NCBI GenBank assembly: GCA_965232255.1
Contig: OZ246962.1
Span: 2,294,001 to 2,358,000, forward strand
Reading direction: 5' to 3'
Length of the DNA: 64,000 nucleotides
Origin: Endozoicomonas sp965232255
Lineage (GTDB): Bacteria; Pseudomonadota; Gammaproteobacteria; Pseudomonadales; Endozoicomonadaceae
The position numbers were made by a program, and so were the translations under genes. Numbering within the stretch: position 1 is the first letter of the stretch; the number at the start of each line of letters is the position of its first letter. Of the stretch, positions 36,513 to 46,053 are shown piece after piece. The notes below the pieces were generated by a model. It was not told the origin of the DNA, did not search any database, and was given only the letters and a program-made list of their open reading frames with translations.

Positions 36513-38348
36513 TCAGACTTCGACTTTGGGCGCGTACATGGCCTCAATCTCTTTTTGGAAGCGCTTCATAATAATTTTGCGACGCAGTTTCAGGGTAGGA
36601 GTCAGCTCCCCGAGCTCAATGGAAAACTCCTTGGGTAGCAGGGTAAATTTCTTCACCTGCTCAAATTTGGCCAGCCCTTGCTGAATCCGGTTGACCCGCT
36701 CATGGATCAGCTCCTGAATGGTGGTGTGCTGGACCAGCTCCTTGTGATTACGGTACTTCAGGTTCAAGGCTTTGGCGTGTTCCTCCAAGGCTTCGAAGGC
36801 GGGCACAATCAGGGCGGTCACGTAGTTGCGCGCATCGGCGATAATAGCAATCTGTTCGATAAAGCGGTCTTTAATCAGGGTGCCTTCGATGTACTGGGGC
36901 GCAATGTACTTGCCGTTGGACGTTTTCATCAACTCTTTGATGCGCTCGGTCATACGCAGTGCGCCGTTTTCATCAATCAAACCAGCGTCGCCAGTACGCA
37001 GCCAGCCATCGGTGGTAAAGGATTTGGCAGTTTCTTCGGGCTTACGGTAGTAGCCACGCATCACCGTTCCCCCTTTCACCTGGATTTCGCCTTCTTCGCC
37101 AATACGCACGGCAATGCCTGGCAATGGAATGCCGCAGGAGCCGAATTCGTATTCAGTGTCGCGGAAGCAGGTCACGGTGGCGAGGGTTTCGGTCATGCCG
37201 TAGCCAACTTTCACATCAATGCCAATGACGTGAAAGAAGCGATTAATTTCGTCATCAAGACGTGCGCCACCACAGGGCATAAAGCGAATACGGCCGCCCA
37301 GCTCAGCGCGAATCTTGCTAAACACTGCCTTGTCAGCCACGCGGTAGAGACTGTCGAGGTAGCCAGGCGTTGCTGCACCTTTGCGGTGATATTCCAGGTG
37401 CGCTGCGCCAATTTTCATGGCGGTAGCAAAAATTTTGCGCCGGATAAACGGTGCGCCGGAGACTTTACTGTGAATGGCCGTATAGATTTTCTCAAAAAAT
37501 CTCGGGACCGCGCACAACACCGTGGGCTTGACGCTTTTCAGCGCAGCCGCAACCTGCTGCGGCTCCTTGAGGTAAACATTGGTGGCACCCCGGGTCAAGG
37601 CGTAGAAACTCCAGCCGCGTTCAAAAATATGGCTTAACGGCAAGAAGCACAAGGAGGTGTCCAGGCTATCGAGGTGGAGCACCTGGTCATGACCGTCAAA
37701 GCTGGCAGCGATATTGGTGTAATCGAGCATGACCCCTTTGGGCTCGCCGGTGGTGCCCGACGTGTACATCAGGGTAAAGAGGTCATCCATGGAGCGCTCG
37801 GCGAGCCTGTCATCCAGCATGGCCTGATCAGCGCCGTGCTGGATAAAATCATCAAAGTGGATCGCCTGGGGGCAGTCTTCTATGGCTACAGAGCGGTCAA
37901 AAACGACAATGGTCTTTAATGTGGTCGACAACAGTAGAAGTTTTACCGCCTGATCGAATTGCGCCTGTTCACCCACAAACAGTAACGATGCCCTGGTTTC
38001 CTCAAGAATATAGCGCGCCTGTTCTACACTACTGGTTGGATATAGCGGTACGACCACCAGACGTGCCTGCAAACAACCCAGGTCGGCCACACTCCACTGG
38101 GGCATATTCTGGGACCAGATACACACTTTCGCCTGCACCTCGAGATCATGTTGCAACAGGGCGCGGGATGTCTGGTCAATCTTTTCGCTCAGTTGTTGCC
38201 AGTTCATCTCTTGCCACCATGCCTCTGGCTGGTGATCAGAATTATGAGAGGCACAACGCATGGCAATATGTTGCGGATTGCGTTGGGCACGGTCACGAAT
38301 CTGGCTAATCAGGTGCGTGTCTAATGGGGAGCTCGTCGGCACGGACAA
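36513..38348 (-). CDS. Long-chain acyl-CoA synthetase (AMP-forming), FAA/FadD15-like
   Basis: About 611 residues from TTG 38348, which has GAGA just upstream; a GTG at 38393 would add 15 hydrophobic residues without a ribosome binding site. ANL enzyme of the eukaryote-like long-chain group: P-loop YTSGTTGEPKGVMLDYTNI, FLPLSHIFERGW, VGYGMTETLATVTC, GWLRTGDAGLIDENG and the ERIKELMKTSNGKYIAPQ linker typical of this subgroup. Distinct from the fadD at 25116; substrate range is inferred as long-chain or unusual fatty acids. Confidence 0.88.
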   Translation of the reverse strand: MSVPTSSPLDTHLISQIRDRAQRNPQHIAMRCASHNSDHQPEAWWQEMNWQQLSEKIDQTSRALLQHDLEVQAKVCIWSQNMPQWSVADLGCLQARLVVVPLYPTSSVEQARYILEETRASLLFVGEQAQFDQAVKLLLLSTTLKTIVVFDRSVAIEDCPQAIHFDDFIQHGADQAMLDDRLAERSMDDLFTLMYTSGTTGEPKGVMLDYTNIAASFDGHDQVLHLDSLDTSLCFLPLSHIFERGWSFYALTRGATNVYLKEPQQVAAALKSVKPTVLCAVPRFFEKIYTAIHSKVSGAPFIRRKIFATAMKIGAAHLEYHRKGAATPGYLDSLYRVADKAVFSKIRAELGGRIRFMPCGGARLDDEINRFFHVIGIDVKVGYGMTETLATVTCFRDTEYEFGSCGIPLPGIAVRIGEEGEIQVKGGTVMRGYYRKPEETAKSFTTDGWLRTGDAGLIDENGALRMTERIKELMKTSNGKYIAPQYIEGTLIKDRFIEQIAIIADARNYVTALIVPAFEALEEHAKALNLKYRNHKELVQHTTIQELIHERVNRIQQGLAKFEQVKKFTLLPKEFSIELGELTPTLKLRRKIIMKRFQKEIEAMYAPKVEV

Positions 38349-38632
38349 AATTCTCTGCAACTGGATAAAAAATGAAAAGACTGAAAATTCCACGATGTTA
38401 CAGGATGATCAGGGTGATCAAAATTGATTCAGGTCAATTTTTCGCAAGTCCTGATGGGGAATGTGCAACGTTCGGTAACAAGTTTTGCGGGAGGTAAAAA
38501 CCACCAAACATTTGGCAACGGTGTTACCGAATTATACCACCGGATAATACGCCTGTTAAAAATTGCCCGGTTTTGGTCGCAGGGAATTTCCTGACAAGGA
38601 CATCCGGCACTGTCATAGGCAATCTGTCGTTT

Positions 38633-39682
38633 TTATGCGCGATGCTTTTTGGCCGCAACCAGGGTGAAAGTTCTCTCCTCCCACGTCACTGGCCTATCGG
38701 ACTGCTGTCCGGTGCGGGCCAGATAATTGTTGATAACATCACTCAGGAAATCGTCGGCCAGAGACGGGTAAGTCTGTTGCAGATGCTTATATTCACTGAG
38801 CCACTGTTGAACAAAGCTGAGCAGCTGTGTGCCGTTGGCAAAGGTTTTATGAACCGGATTGATGGCCAGGGTATGAATTTGAAAGTGTGCATGTTGTAGC
38901 AATGTTGCTATTTCTTCGGTGGAATAAAAAAACTGGTTCAGCGTAAAACTGCAAAACGCTGCCTGGTATCTTTCGCGGCTTTTTATCGCTTGCAGCGCAT
39001 CATCAAAAGGCAAGCCAGCCTTTGAGGCAGCAAAAACAGCAGCAAAGATACCGTCGTTGGTTAACTGGGCGTGAATGTTTGACAGGGCTTCGGGCATTGC
39101 CGGTTTGGCGATCCAATGCAGGGCGTGGGTCGACAGGATCAAGGGGAAGCTGGTGCCAAAAGAGAAATCTGCCGCACCCCGGCACTGAATGGGCATTTGC
39201 TCTGCGGCCACGGTGATTTGCGCCAGGGCGCACATGGCCGAGGATGGATCGGCACCGTAAATCTCGGCATGAAAAGCCTGCCGATAACTTTTCATATTTT
39301 GCCCGGTGCCGCACCCCAGGTCACAAACCCGGCTAAGCGGGTATCGAACGATGGCATTGCTGAGCAGATAATTAACCAATCCGGCGGAGTCATTGGCCTG
39401 GGAGGAGGAGTGCTGCTGGTAACTCTGTGCATCCCAACGGGCTTTAGCCGATGCGATAGTACGAACGGCTATCGGCGAATCGGCAAGCGGACTGACCAGA
39501 GGCTCAGGCGGAATTATTAATGCACACTTGTCGGGGCTGGTGACGGCACGTTGGCAAAAGTGGCTGGTGGCTGCTGTTACTTTGCTGGGGGCAGGTGCTT
39601 TATTGAGGACAGGGACTTTCCTGAGAGCAGGATTGAGGATAAGCCCAGACTGGTCAGCGGGAATAGTGGCGGCTCGATCCAT
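38633..39682 (-). CDS. Class I SAM-dependent methyltransferase with disordered N-terminal extension
   Basis: 349 residues. Motif I CDLGCGTGQNM (about 120) and the acidic loop IYGADPSSAM mark a class I methyltransferase; the LILSTHALHWI segment and layout resemble BioC/Tam-type enzymes. The first 75 or so residues are low-complexity, rich in Ala, Pro, Ser and Lys (NPALRKVPVLNKAPAPSKVT), and are not part of the fold. ATG 39682 has GGAG 9 nt upstream; a TTG at 39691 is less likely. The substrate is unknown. The extension could be a secretion signal or a disordered tail. Confidence 0.78.
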   Translation of the reverse strand: MDRAATIPADQSGLILNPALRKVPVLNKAPAPSKVTAATSHFCQRAVTSPDKCALIIPPEPLVSPLADSPIAVRTIASAKARWDAQSYQQHSSSQANDSAGLVNYLLSNAIVRYPLSRVCDLGCGTGQNMKSYRQAFHAEIYGADPSSAMCALAQITVAAEQMPIQCRGAADFSFGTSFPLILSTHALHWIAKPAMPEALSNIHAQLTNDGIFAAVFAASKAGLPFDDALQAIKSRERYQAAFCSFTLNQFFYSTEEIATLLQHAHFQIHTLAINPVHKTFANGTQLLSFVQQWLSEYKHLQQTYPSLADDFLSDVINNYLARTGQQSDRPVTWEERTFTLVAAKKHRA

Positions 39683-39770
39683 GATATACAACTCCGGGTG
39701 TATAGATTTTTATTTAACCTTTGACTGCAAAGTTAGTGAGTTGGTTCCCGCCGGACGTGTGCTGAGTCGG

Positions 39771-41213
39771 TCAATCTTTCCAGAACACCGGCGTAAAAAG
39801 CACCAGCACTGTGATGACTTCCAATCGGCCCAGCAGCATACCGACACTTAATATCCACTTGGCAATATCGGGCAGCGAGCTGAAATTTCCGGCCGGACCA
39901 ATAATTTTGCCGAGGCCCGGACCAACATTGGCCACCGCTGTGGTTGCACCACTAACACTGGTAACAGGGTCCAGTCCACACAGTGTCAACAGCAGGCTCA
40001 TAACTGCGATCAGCAAGATGAAGAAAAAGCTGAAGCCGATCAGCGAGCGCAGAATTTCATCATTGATTTTCTGATCGTTGTAATTTTGCACAAAACAGGC
40101 TTTTGGATGCACCAGATGTTTGAGTTGAATGTTCAGCAGCTTGCCGCCGATCTGGAAGCGAAAAATCTTGATGCCACCAGCCGTGGAGCCAGAGCAGCCA
40201 CCGACGAACAGCAAAAAGAAAAACATCAGGTTGGCAAATCCCCCCCACAAGGTGTAGTCCCCGTAGGCAAAGCCGGTGGTAGAAACGGTTGATGTGGTGT
40301 TAAAGGAGACCAGGGTCAGCGATTGCCAAAAGGTGTAGCGCGAGTTATCCCACAGCCACAGACTGAGAATCAGCCAGATCACCGCAAGAAACACCACAAA
40401 TACCTGCACCTGGACATCTCCGTAAAGGCTGTGGAATTCGCCGCGCATGCAGCGCACAAATAAGGTAAAGGGCAGGCTGGCCAGCATCATAAAGACGGTG
40501 CTGGTCCAGATAATCAGCGGGCCTTTAAAGTGCCCCATGGAGGCATCAGATGTGGAATAACCGCCCGTTGAGACCGTAGTCATGGAGTGATTGAGCGCCT
40601 CAAACACGGTCATGCCACCGAGTAGGTACAGATAGGCGCAGGTGGCAGTCATTATCAGGTAGGCAACGACAATACGCTTGGCAATGGCGCCCGAACGTGG
40701 CAGCGCTTTTTCCGACCAGTCCGATGATTCACTCTGGAACAGCCGCATGCCGCCCACTTTCAGCTGCGGCAAAACCGCCACGGCGACAACAATAAAACCA
40801 ATACCGCCAAACCACTGCAGCAGCGAGCGCCAAATCAGGACGCTGTGATCCAGCCAATCCAACCCGGTAAGAATGGTGGAGCCGGTGGTGGTTATGCCGG
40901 ACATGGTTTCAAAAAATGCATCGGTATAGTTGATGGGCAGTTTGAACCACAAAGGCAGCGCAGCAAACCCACTGACCGCCAGCCAGCAAATGGTAGTCAG
41001 TACGAATACCTGCCGAGGGCGCATACTGAACTGCTCAGGCTTGAAGCTGACGGTCAGGAGAGTACCTGTGCAGGCGGTGATGAGCGCGGCCATGACAAAT
41101 TCCCAGATATCCATTCTTCTGGTCAGCAAGTCATAGACGACAGGAATCAGCATGAACACAGCCAGCGTGCTCAAAAAAAGACCAATGACGTACAGTATCG
41201 GGCGATGGTTCAT
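39771..41213 (-). CDS. trkH: Trk-type potassium transporter membrane subunit TrkH
   Basis: 480 residues from ATG 41213. The four pore loops of the TrkH/KtrB family are visible: SGITTTGSTIL, STVSTGGYST, TSTVSTTGFA and TAVANVGPGLGKIIGP. GGCSGSTAGGIKIFRFQI and the C-terminal LEVITVLVLFTPVFWK are also typical. Takes up K+ together with the NAD-binding TrkA, whose gene is not here. Inner-membrane protein of about ten helices. Confidence 0.95.
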   Translation of the reverse strand: MNHRPILYVIGLFLSTLAVFMLIPVVYDLLTRRMDIWEFVMAALITACTGTLLTVSFKPEQFSMRPRQVFVLTTICWLAVSGFAALPLWFKLPINYTDAFFETMSGITTTGSTILTGLDWLDHSVLIWRSLLQWFGGIGFIVVAVAVLPQLKVGGMRLFQSESSDWSEKALPRSGAIAKRIVVAYLIMTATCAYLYLLGGMTVFEALNHSMTTVSTGGYSTSDASMGHFKGPLIIWTSTVFMMLASLPFTLFVRCMRGEFHSLYGDVQVQVFVVFLAVIWLILSLWLWDNSRYTFWQSLTLVSFNTTSTVSTTGFAYGDYTLWGGFANLMFFFLLFVGGCSGSTAGGIKIFRFQIGGKLLNIQLKHLVHPKACFVQNYNDQKINDEILRSLIGFSFFFILLIAVMSLLLTLCGLDPVTSVSGATTAVANVGPGLGKIIGPAGNFSSLPDIAKWILSVGMLLGRLEVITVLVLFTPVFWKD

Positions 41214-41404
41214 TTGTTTGCTGATGGCGACAGATCCAAAACAACAATATTTATTTTGTCGCAATGCAATTTATCGCAAAGAAATATTGTCGCATGGGAG
41301 AGGACGGATAACAGTGGATGGACAATCAACGAAAAGTGTAGAAGTTAAAAGACCATGTTGGCAAACACAGGTTATGACAACTTTGGTCCGTTAACTGGGG
41401 AGCA

Positions 41405-41429
41405 AGGGTTTGCCTGCGTGGCAAACCCT
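41405..41429 (-). terminator. Perfect hairpin after the acuI gene
   Basis: AGGGTTTGCC (41405-41414) pairs with GGCAAACCCT (41420-41429) around a 5-nt loop, 9 bp past the stop of the leftward gene. No T-tract follows, but position and stem strength suggest termination. Confidence 0.6.
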
Positions 41430-41438
41430 CAAGAGGCG

Positions 41439-42416
41439 TTAAACTCTGATCAATGTGCGGCCGGTCACTTGACCAAGAGTAATCGCTTCGGCCATTTCGG
41501 GCACCGCTTGTAGTTCAATTTCGGTCGCGCCGCGGGTGTAGAATGACTCAGGCAGCAGCTCAGCCAGACGGTTCCAGGCTTGCATGCGCTGTTCAAACGG
41601 ACACATAACTGAATCCACACCCAGCAGTTTTACGCCGCGCAGAATGAATGGCATAACGGTGGTGGGCAGATCAAAACCGCCAGCCAGACCACAGGCAGCT
41701 ACCGCGCCCAGGTAGTCAATCTGGGCCAGCACTTTGGCCAGCACTTTGCCCCCCACTGTGTCAATGCAACCCGCCCACAGTTGTTTTTCCAGCGGACGTG
41801 CCGGTTCCTGCAGTTCTGCTCGCTCGATGACACGATCAGCACCAATGGATTTTAACCATTCGTGATTTTCTGGGCGACCCGATGCCGCGACCACCTGGTA
41901 GCCAAGCTGGTCCAGCAGCGTAACGGCAACGCTGCCGACACCACCGCTGGCACCAGTGACCAGAATTTCACCTTTTTCCGGAGTGATGCCAGCATTTTCC
42001 AGTGCCATTATGCAGAGCATGGCGGTCAGGCCGGCGGTGCCAATAATCATGGCTTTACGGCTGTCCAGACCGGCTGGCATGGGTACCAGATAGTCAGCGC
42101 GCACGCTGGCTTTTTCAGCCATGCCGCCCCAGTGATTTTCACCTACACCCCAGCCAGTCAGGATGACAGCATCGCCCGGCTGGTAGCGTTCGTCCTGTGA
42201 GGAGATGACGTGGCCGGCATAGTCGATGCCGGGAACCATAGGGAATTCACGGACGATCTTGCCCTTGCCGGTAATGGCCAGACCATCTTTGTAATTGAGT
42301 GAGGAGTATTTAACGCCGACAACCACATCGCCTGCTGGCAGTGCAGAGTCATCCAGTTGCTCTATAGAGGCAACAGTGTTTTTGTCTTGCTGATTCAGCA
42401 CCAGTGCATTGAACAT
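41439..42416 (-). CDS. acuI: Acrylyl-CoA reductase / YhdH-type zinc-free quinone oxidoreductase
   Basis: 325 residues. Medium-chain dehydrogenase of the AcuI/YhdH group, which reduces acryloyl-CoA to propionyl-CoA with NADPH. SSLNYKDGLAITGKGKIVR, GWGVGENHWGGMAEKA, the Rossmann motif VTGASGGVGSVAVTLLDQLGY and VAACGLAGG closely follow E. coli YhdH. ATG 42416 matches the start of relatives; a TTG at 42428 would add four residues. Zinc ligands of the alcohol dehydrogenases are absent, as expected. Confidence 0.92.
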   Translation of the reverse strand: MFNALVLNQQDKNTVASIEQLDDSALPAGDVVVGVKYSSLNYKDGLAITGKGKIVREFPMVPGIDYAGHVISSQDERYQPGDAVILTGWGVGENHWGGMAEKASVRADYLVPMPAGLDSRKAMIIGTAGLTAMLCIMALENAGITPEKGEILVTGASGGVGSVAVTLLDQLGYQVVAASGRPENHEWLKSIGADRVIERAELQEPARPLEKQLWAGCIDTVGGKVLAKVLAQIDYLGAVAACGLAGGFDLPTTVMPFILRGVKLLGVDSVMCPFEQRMQAWNRLAELLPESFYTRGATEIELQAVPEMAEAITLGQVTGRTLIRV

Positions 42417-42627
42417 AATAAACGACAATCTCGTTAGCTAAGGGGAGGTGCGAACTATACGCCGGCTAAAAGTTGGCTGCGAGCACTATTTCTCTTTTCG
42501 ATTTCTCGCCATTGTCCCTGGTGCATTGGTCCTGATACGCCCGACCAGTCGGGTAGTGGGCGCTGGTGCAAAAATACGATGGCTGGTCGATTAGATAACA
42601 ATTATTTCACCTAGGTGGATAACCATC

Positions 42628-43557
42628 ATGCCCAAACCCGTGGGAGCAAACAGCGCTTCTCCGACAGTCGGTGAAAACGCACCAAACAACAATGACCACG
42701 CCAAAAAAACAGTCGGCAAATATCCCGGTCGAACCATCACCCATGCTGAGCAAGCGACCGCTAAGGCGGCTTCTGGCACCGATGCCCGGCAAAGCGAGGT
42801 TAGTGCTCCTCAAAGTGTTTGTGCGATCACAGAATCAAAACTGCGCACACCTGTAGATTACCGTGACTCAGGAGTTTTCGACATGGAAGATGCGCAGCCG
42901 GAAACTCTCAGTGTCAGTGAGCTGAAGGTGCTCAGAGAAGCGCTAGCGCCAGACGATGTCAAACTGTTTGCTGAGCGGTTTACCCAGCTCAAAGGAGACT
43001 TTTTCCACGTCGGTGACTATCTGGTGGAGCACATCAATGAGCTGGTGGAGAAGATACCGCACAGGCAACTAGGGGAGAGAGACGTTTCCAGTAGTGTCAG
43101 GTCGTTGGTGCTCTTGTGGAATTGCATATGCACGTCAGCTCGCGATCATTTGTTTTGGAGCAGGGACGTCAAACTGACACCATTGACGCCCCAACTTAAG
43201 GCAGCGGTTGACAAATGCCGGCGTCTGGAACAAAAACGCTCAAAGCGTTGTGGCGAATACCTGGTCAAAAGATCTTCAAGCGCCCGACGAAAAGCCAGCA
43301 AAGCCCAGACAGATGTAGAAGTGTTCAAGGCAAACCACTATTTGCCTGAGATTGACGGACTGAGGCAGGCGCTGCGCCAGCAATCTGACCACGAGATAAA
43401 CCGTTGTATCTTGATTCAAGCTCATACCCAGCTTCACGCTATTTTCAGGAGCAATGCTCGCAACATTGCTGCTGAAGTGGATAAGTGGGTCAGAAACATT
43501 CTATTAAATCGAACTTTTATAGAGTCGGGCCTGAGACCGAGCGATATTATCCAGTAG
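42628..43557 (+). CDS. Unknown helical protein with disordered N-terminus, candidate effector
   Basis: 309 residues, not recognised. Residues 1-90 are low-complexity, rich in Ala, Thr, Ser, Asn and Pro, as in type III secretion signals. The remainder is charged and helical, with a basic patch (CRRLEQKRSKRCGEYLVKRS) and a Cys pair in LWNCICTSARDHLFW. No membrane segment, signal peptide or catalytic motif seen. AGGTGG (42613-42618) precedes the ATG. It is isolated between acuI and asd. The effector idea is inferred from composition only. Confidence 0.6.
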   Translation: MPKPVGANSASPTVGENAPNNNDHAKKTVGKYPGRTITHAEQATAKAASGTDARQSEVSAPQSVCAITESKLRTPVDYRDSGVFDMEDAQPETLSVSELKVLREALAPDDVKLFAERFTQLKGDFFHVGDYLVEHINELVEKIPHRQLGERDVSSSVRSLVLLWNCICTSARDHLFWSRDVKLTPLTPQLKAAVDKCRRLEQKRSKRCGEYLVKRSSSARRKASKAQTDVEVFKANHYLPEIDGLRQALRQQSDHEINRCILIQAHTQLHAIFRSNARNIAAEVDKWVRNILLNRTFIESGLRPSDIIQ

Positions 43558-43679
43558 CAGGATGCTTGATCAGAAAAAATAGACTTGAGCGCAGAGATTG
43601 CATTGATCAAAATGTCAGCTGTTACTGTAACTGGGTTCCGTGGTGTGCACAGGGGAGAAGTTTTCCCGGATTTGAGAAT

Positions 43680-44801
43680 ATGAAAAAAGTAGGTTTTGTT
43701 GGTTACCGCGGCATGGTTGGCTCCGTATTATTGGAACGCATGCAGGCAGAGCGGGATTTTGTCCGGTTGCAGGGCAGGGGTATTGAGTCGGTTTTTTTCA
43801 CCACATCCCAGCGAGGTCAACCAGGACCGGATGTTGGCGTTGCACTTGCGCCTCTCCAGGATGCTTACGATCTGGAGGCTCTTGGCGCCATGGATGTAAT
43901 TATCTCATGCCAGGGCGGTGATTATACGACTAAAGTCTTTCAACCGCTGCGTGCTAACGGCTGGCAGGGCTATTGGATTGATGCCGCTTCCACATTGCGC
44001 ATGAGCGACGATGCCGTAGTGGTGCTTGATCCGGTCAACCGTGCGGTCATTGATCGGGCGTTAAATGACGGTGTTAAAAATTTTATCGGTGGTAACTGCA
44101 CGGTGTCGTTAATGCTGATGGCCATCGGTGGATTGTTCCTGCATGATGCGGTTGAGTGGGTCAGTGCCATGACTTACCAGGCGGCCAGTGGTGCCGGGGC
44201 GCGCAATATGCGTGAGTTGATCCGGCAGATGGGTTGCATTCACGACCACGTCGCTGTTGAACTGGATAATCCGGCCAGTACTATTTTGGCCATCGATTAC
44301 AAGACCACGGCACTGTTAAGGGATGACGCGTTGCCAACTGCCGAGTTTGGTGTTCCCTTGGCCGGCAGCCTGATTCCCTACATTGACCAGGAGTTTGGTA
44401 ACGGTCAGAGCCGCGAAGAGTGGAAGGCTCAGGCGGAAACCAACAAGATTCTTGGTCGGCAGCACAAGCCCATTCCCGTTGATGGCGTTTGCGTTCGGAT
44501 CGGAGCCATGCGTTGTCATAGTCAGGCACTGACCATCAAGTTGCACGACGATATTCCCCTGACTGATATCGAAGGCATGATTGCCAGTGCCAATGACTGG
44601 GTCAGTGTAGTGCCGGATGGTCGAACCGAAACCATACGACAATTGACGCCGGCGGCTGTGACCGGTTCGTTAAGCATTCCTGTCGGACGTCTGCGCAAGT
44701 TGAATATGGGGCCGCAATACCTGTCAGCCTTCACCGTAGGTGATCAGCTGTTGTGGGGCGCAGCAGAACCATTGCGGCGTATGTTGGGAATTTTGCTGTA
44801 A
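43680..44801 (+). CDS. asd: Aspartate-semialdehyde dehydrogenase
   Basis: 373 residues. Reduces aspartyl phosphate to aspartate semialdehyde in the lysine, threonine and methionine pathway. KKVGFVGYRGMVGSVLLERM (NADP-binding loop), the active site GGNCTVSLMLMAIGG (Cys about 136) and RIGAMRCHSQALTIKL are present. The start is ATG 43680 because the family begins there; the reading frame is open upstream to 43485 but contains no conserved residues. Followed by the paralogue usg and by fimV, an order shared with pseudomonads. Confidence 0.96.
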   Translation: MKKVGFVGYRGMVGSVLLERMQAERDFVRLQGRGIESVFFTTSQRGQPGPDVGVALAPLQDAYDLEALGAMDVIISCQGGDYTTKVFQPLRANGWQGYWIDAASTLRMSDDAVVVLDPVNRAVIDRALNDGVKNFIGGNCTVSLMLMAIGGLFLHDAVEWVSAMTYQAASGAGARNMRELIRQMGCIHDHVAVELDNPASTILAIDYKTTALLRDDALPTAEFGVPLAGSLIPYIDQEFGNGQSREEWKAQAETNKILGRQHKPIPVDGVCVRIGAMRCHSQALTIKLHDDIPLTDIEGMIASANDWVSVVPDGRTETIRQLTPAAVTGSLSIPVGRLRKLNMGPQYLSAFTVGDQLLWGAAEPLRRMLGILL

Positions 44802-44848
44802 AACCCCTTGCTCGATATTTAAGCTCTGTTTGGTGTTAACCTCCCGAT

Positions 44849-44872
44849 GCAATTCTGCCTGGGCAGAATTGC
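44849..44872 (+). terminator. Perfect hairpin between asd and usg
   Basis: GCAATTCTGC (44849-44858) pairs with GCAGAATTGC (44863-44872) around 4 nt. The downstream DNA is T-rich but has no continuous T-tract; it may be a terminator or leader structure. Confidence 0.5.
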
Positions 44873-44917
44873 CATCATCTCCTTATTTCAAGCATTTTTG
44901 ACTGGGACCTTATTGCC

Positions 44918-45925
44918 ATGAGCCGAACGTTCAATATTGCAGTTTACGCGGCTGATACGCTTGCTGGTGAGACCTTGATTCGACAATTGGAAGAGCAGTT
45001 GTTTGCTGGCAAGCCATTACCCGTGCTCAACCTGTTACCCATCAGTGAAGGTGCCGAACCTGCAACCGTCGAATTTCACGGAGAAACACTGGAGGGTGTT
45101 GCCCCTGACGATGCTGATGTTGCCAACATGGATTTTCTGCTGATGCCTGCCGGTTGCAATCGTAACGCCCAATTGATGACCCGGGCGATAGAGAGTGGCT
45201 GTATTGTTATCGATGCCTCCAAGGGCGCAGCAGTGCAAGGCTATACGTTGCCAGTGCTGCCTGGCTTGAACGAGCACCTCTTGGCTGAGCTGGTGGAGAA
45301 TCGCTATCTGGCCGTACCCGGCTCTGCTGTTGCTCCTCTGCTGCCCTTGCTGCAACGTATCCAGCAACAGTTTGGCCTTAGTCGTATAAATCTGGTACTG
45401 ATGCAACCAGCTGCAGCTCTGGGTAAAAGTGGCATTGAAGCGCTGCGCCAACAGACTATTGAACTACTCAACGGGAAACCGGTGGAGCAGGGCAATTTTA
45501 CCCAGCGTCTGGCCTACAATCTGGTGCCGGATCAGAACTCGCAAGAGGGAAATCAGGAAGCGATGATCCGCAGCGAGTTGCTATTGGCTTTGGGTGAAGA
45601 TCTTGATATTCGCGTGACTAACATCTTTGCCCCGGTTTTTTTCGGTGATAGCTGCGTTGTTGATATAGATACTGTCCAACCGGTTGATATTCACGAAATA
45701 CAGTCTTTACTTGCAGAGTTCCCTGAAATTTCGCTGGCAGAGGGCGATGAGGTGCCGACCATTGCCGATGCTGCTGGCAGCGATCAGCTTCATATGGGCA
45801 AACTTTGCCAGAAATCGGATTATGGTACAGACTTGAGTTTTTGGCTGGTGGTCGATAGCTTCAAAAGAGGCGCCATTCACACCGTTGAATTGATTGAGTT
45901 ATTGATAAAAGGCTTTGCTGAGTGA
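44918..45925 (+). CDS. usg: USG-1-like paralogue of aspartate-semialdehyde dehydrogenase
   Basis: 335 residues. The fold follows Asd (NIAVYAADTLAGETLIRQLE at the start, VIDASKGAAVQGYTLPVLPG in the middle). The Cys that would be catalytic is missing: the AVPGSAVAPLLPLLQ segment has Ser-Ala where Asd has Asn-Cys. Members of this family (Usg) lie beside asd or fimV and have no established reaction. Co-directional with asd and fimV. Confidence 0.86.
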   Translation: MSRTFNIAVYAADTLAGETLIRQLEEQLFAGKPLPVLNLLPISEGAEPATVEFHGETLEGVAPDDADVANMDFLLMPAGCNRNAQLMTRAIESGCIVIDASKGAAVQGYTLPVLPGLNEHLLAELVENRYLAVPGSAVAPLLPLLQRIQQQFGLSRINLVLMQPAAALGKSGIEALRQQTIELLNGKPVEQGNFTQRLAYNLVPDQNSQEGNQEAMIRSELLLALGEDLDIRVTNIFAPVFFGDSCVVDIDTVQPVDIHEIQSLLAEFPEISLAEGDEVPTIADAAGSDQLHMGKLCQKSDYGTDLSFWLVVDSFKRGAIHTVELIELLIKGFAE

Positions 45926-45983
45926 TAATTTAATTTTACTGCCTGGTGTACCTTTTTGTGGAGAATGGCTGAAGACGTTAATG

Positions 45984-46002
45984 AGCTGCCTCGCTGGCAG
46001 CT
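45984..46002 (+). terminator. Short hairpin between usg and fimV
   Basis: AGCTGCC (45984-45990) pairs with GGCAGCT (45996-46002) around 5 nt, with no T-tract. Weak. Confidence 0.33.
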
Positions 46003-46053
46003 GTTGTTGGTATGAGGGGCGCCAACGGTCTACGCATAAAATAAGGATTCACG

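Noticed and set aside
36678..37637. 319-codon frame antisense to the acyl-CoA synthetase gene
   Set aside because: A shadow of the coding strand; His/Asn-rich composition with no recognisable domain.
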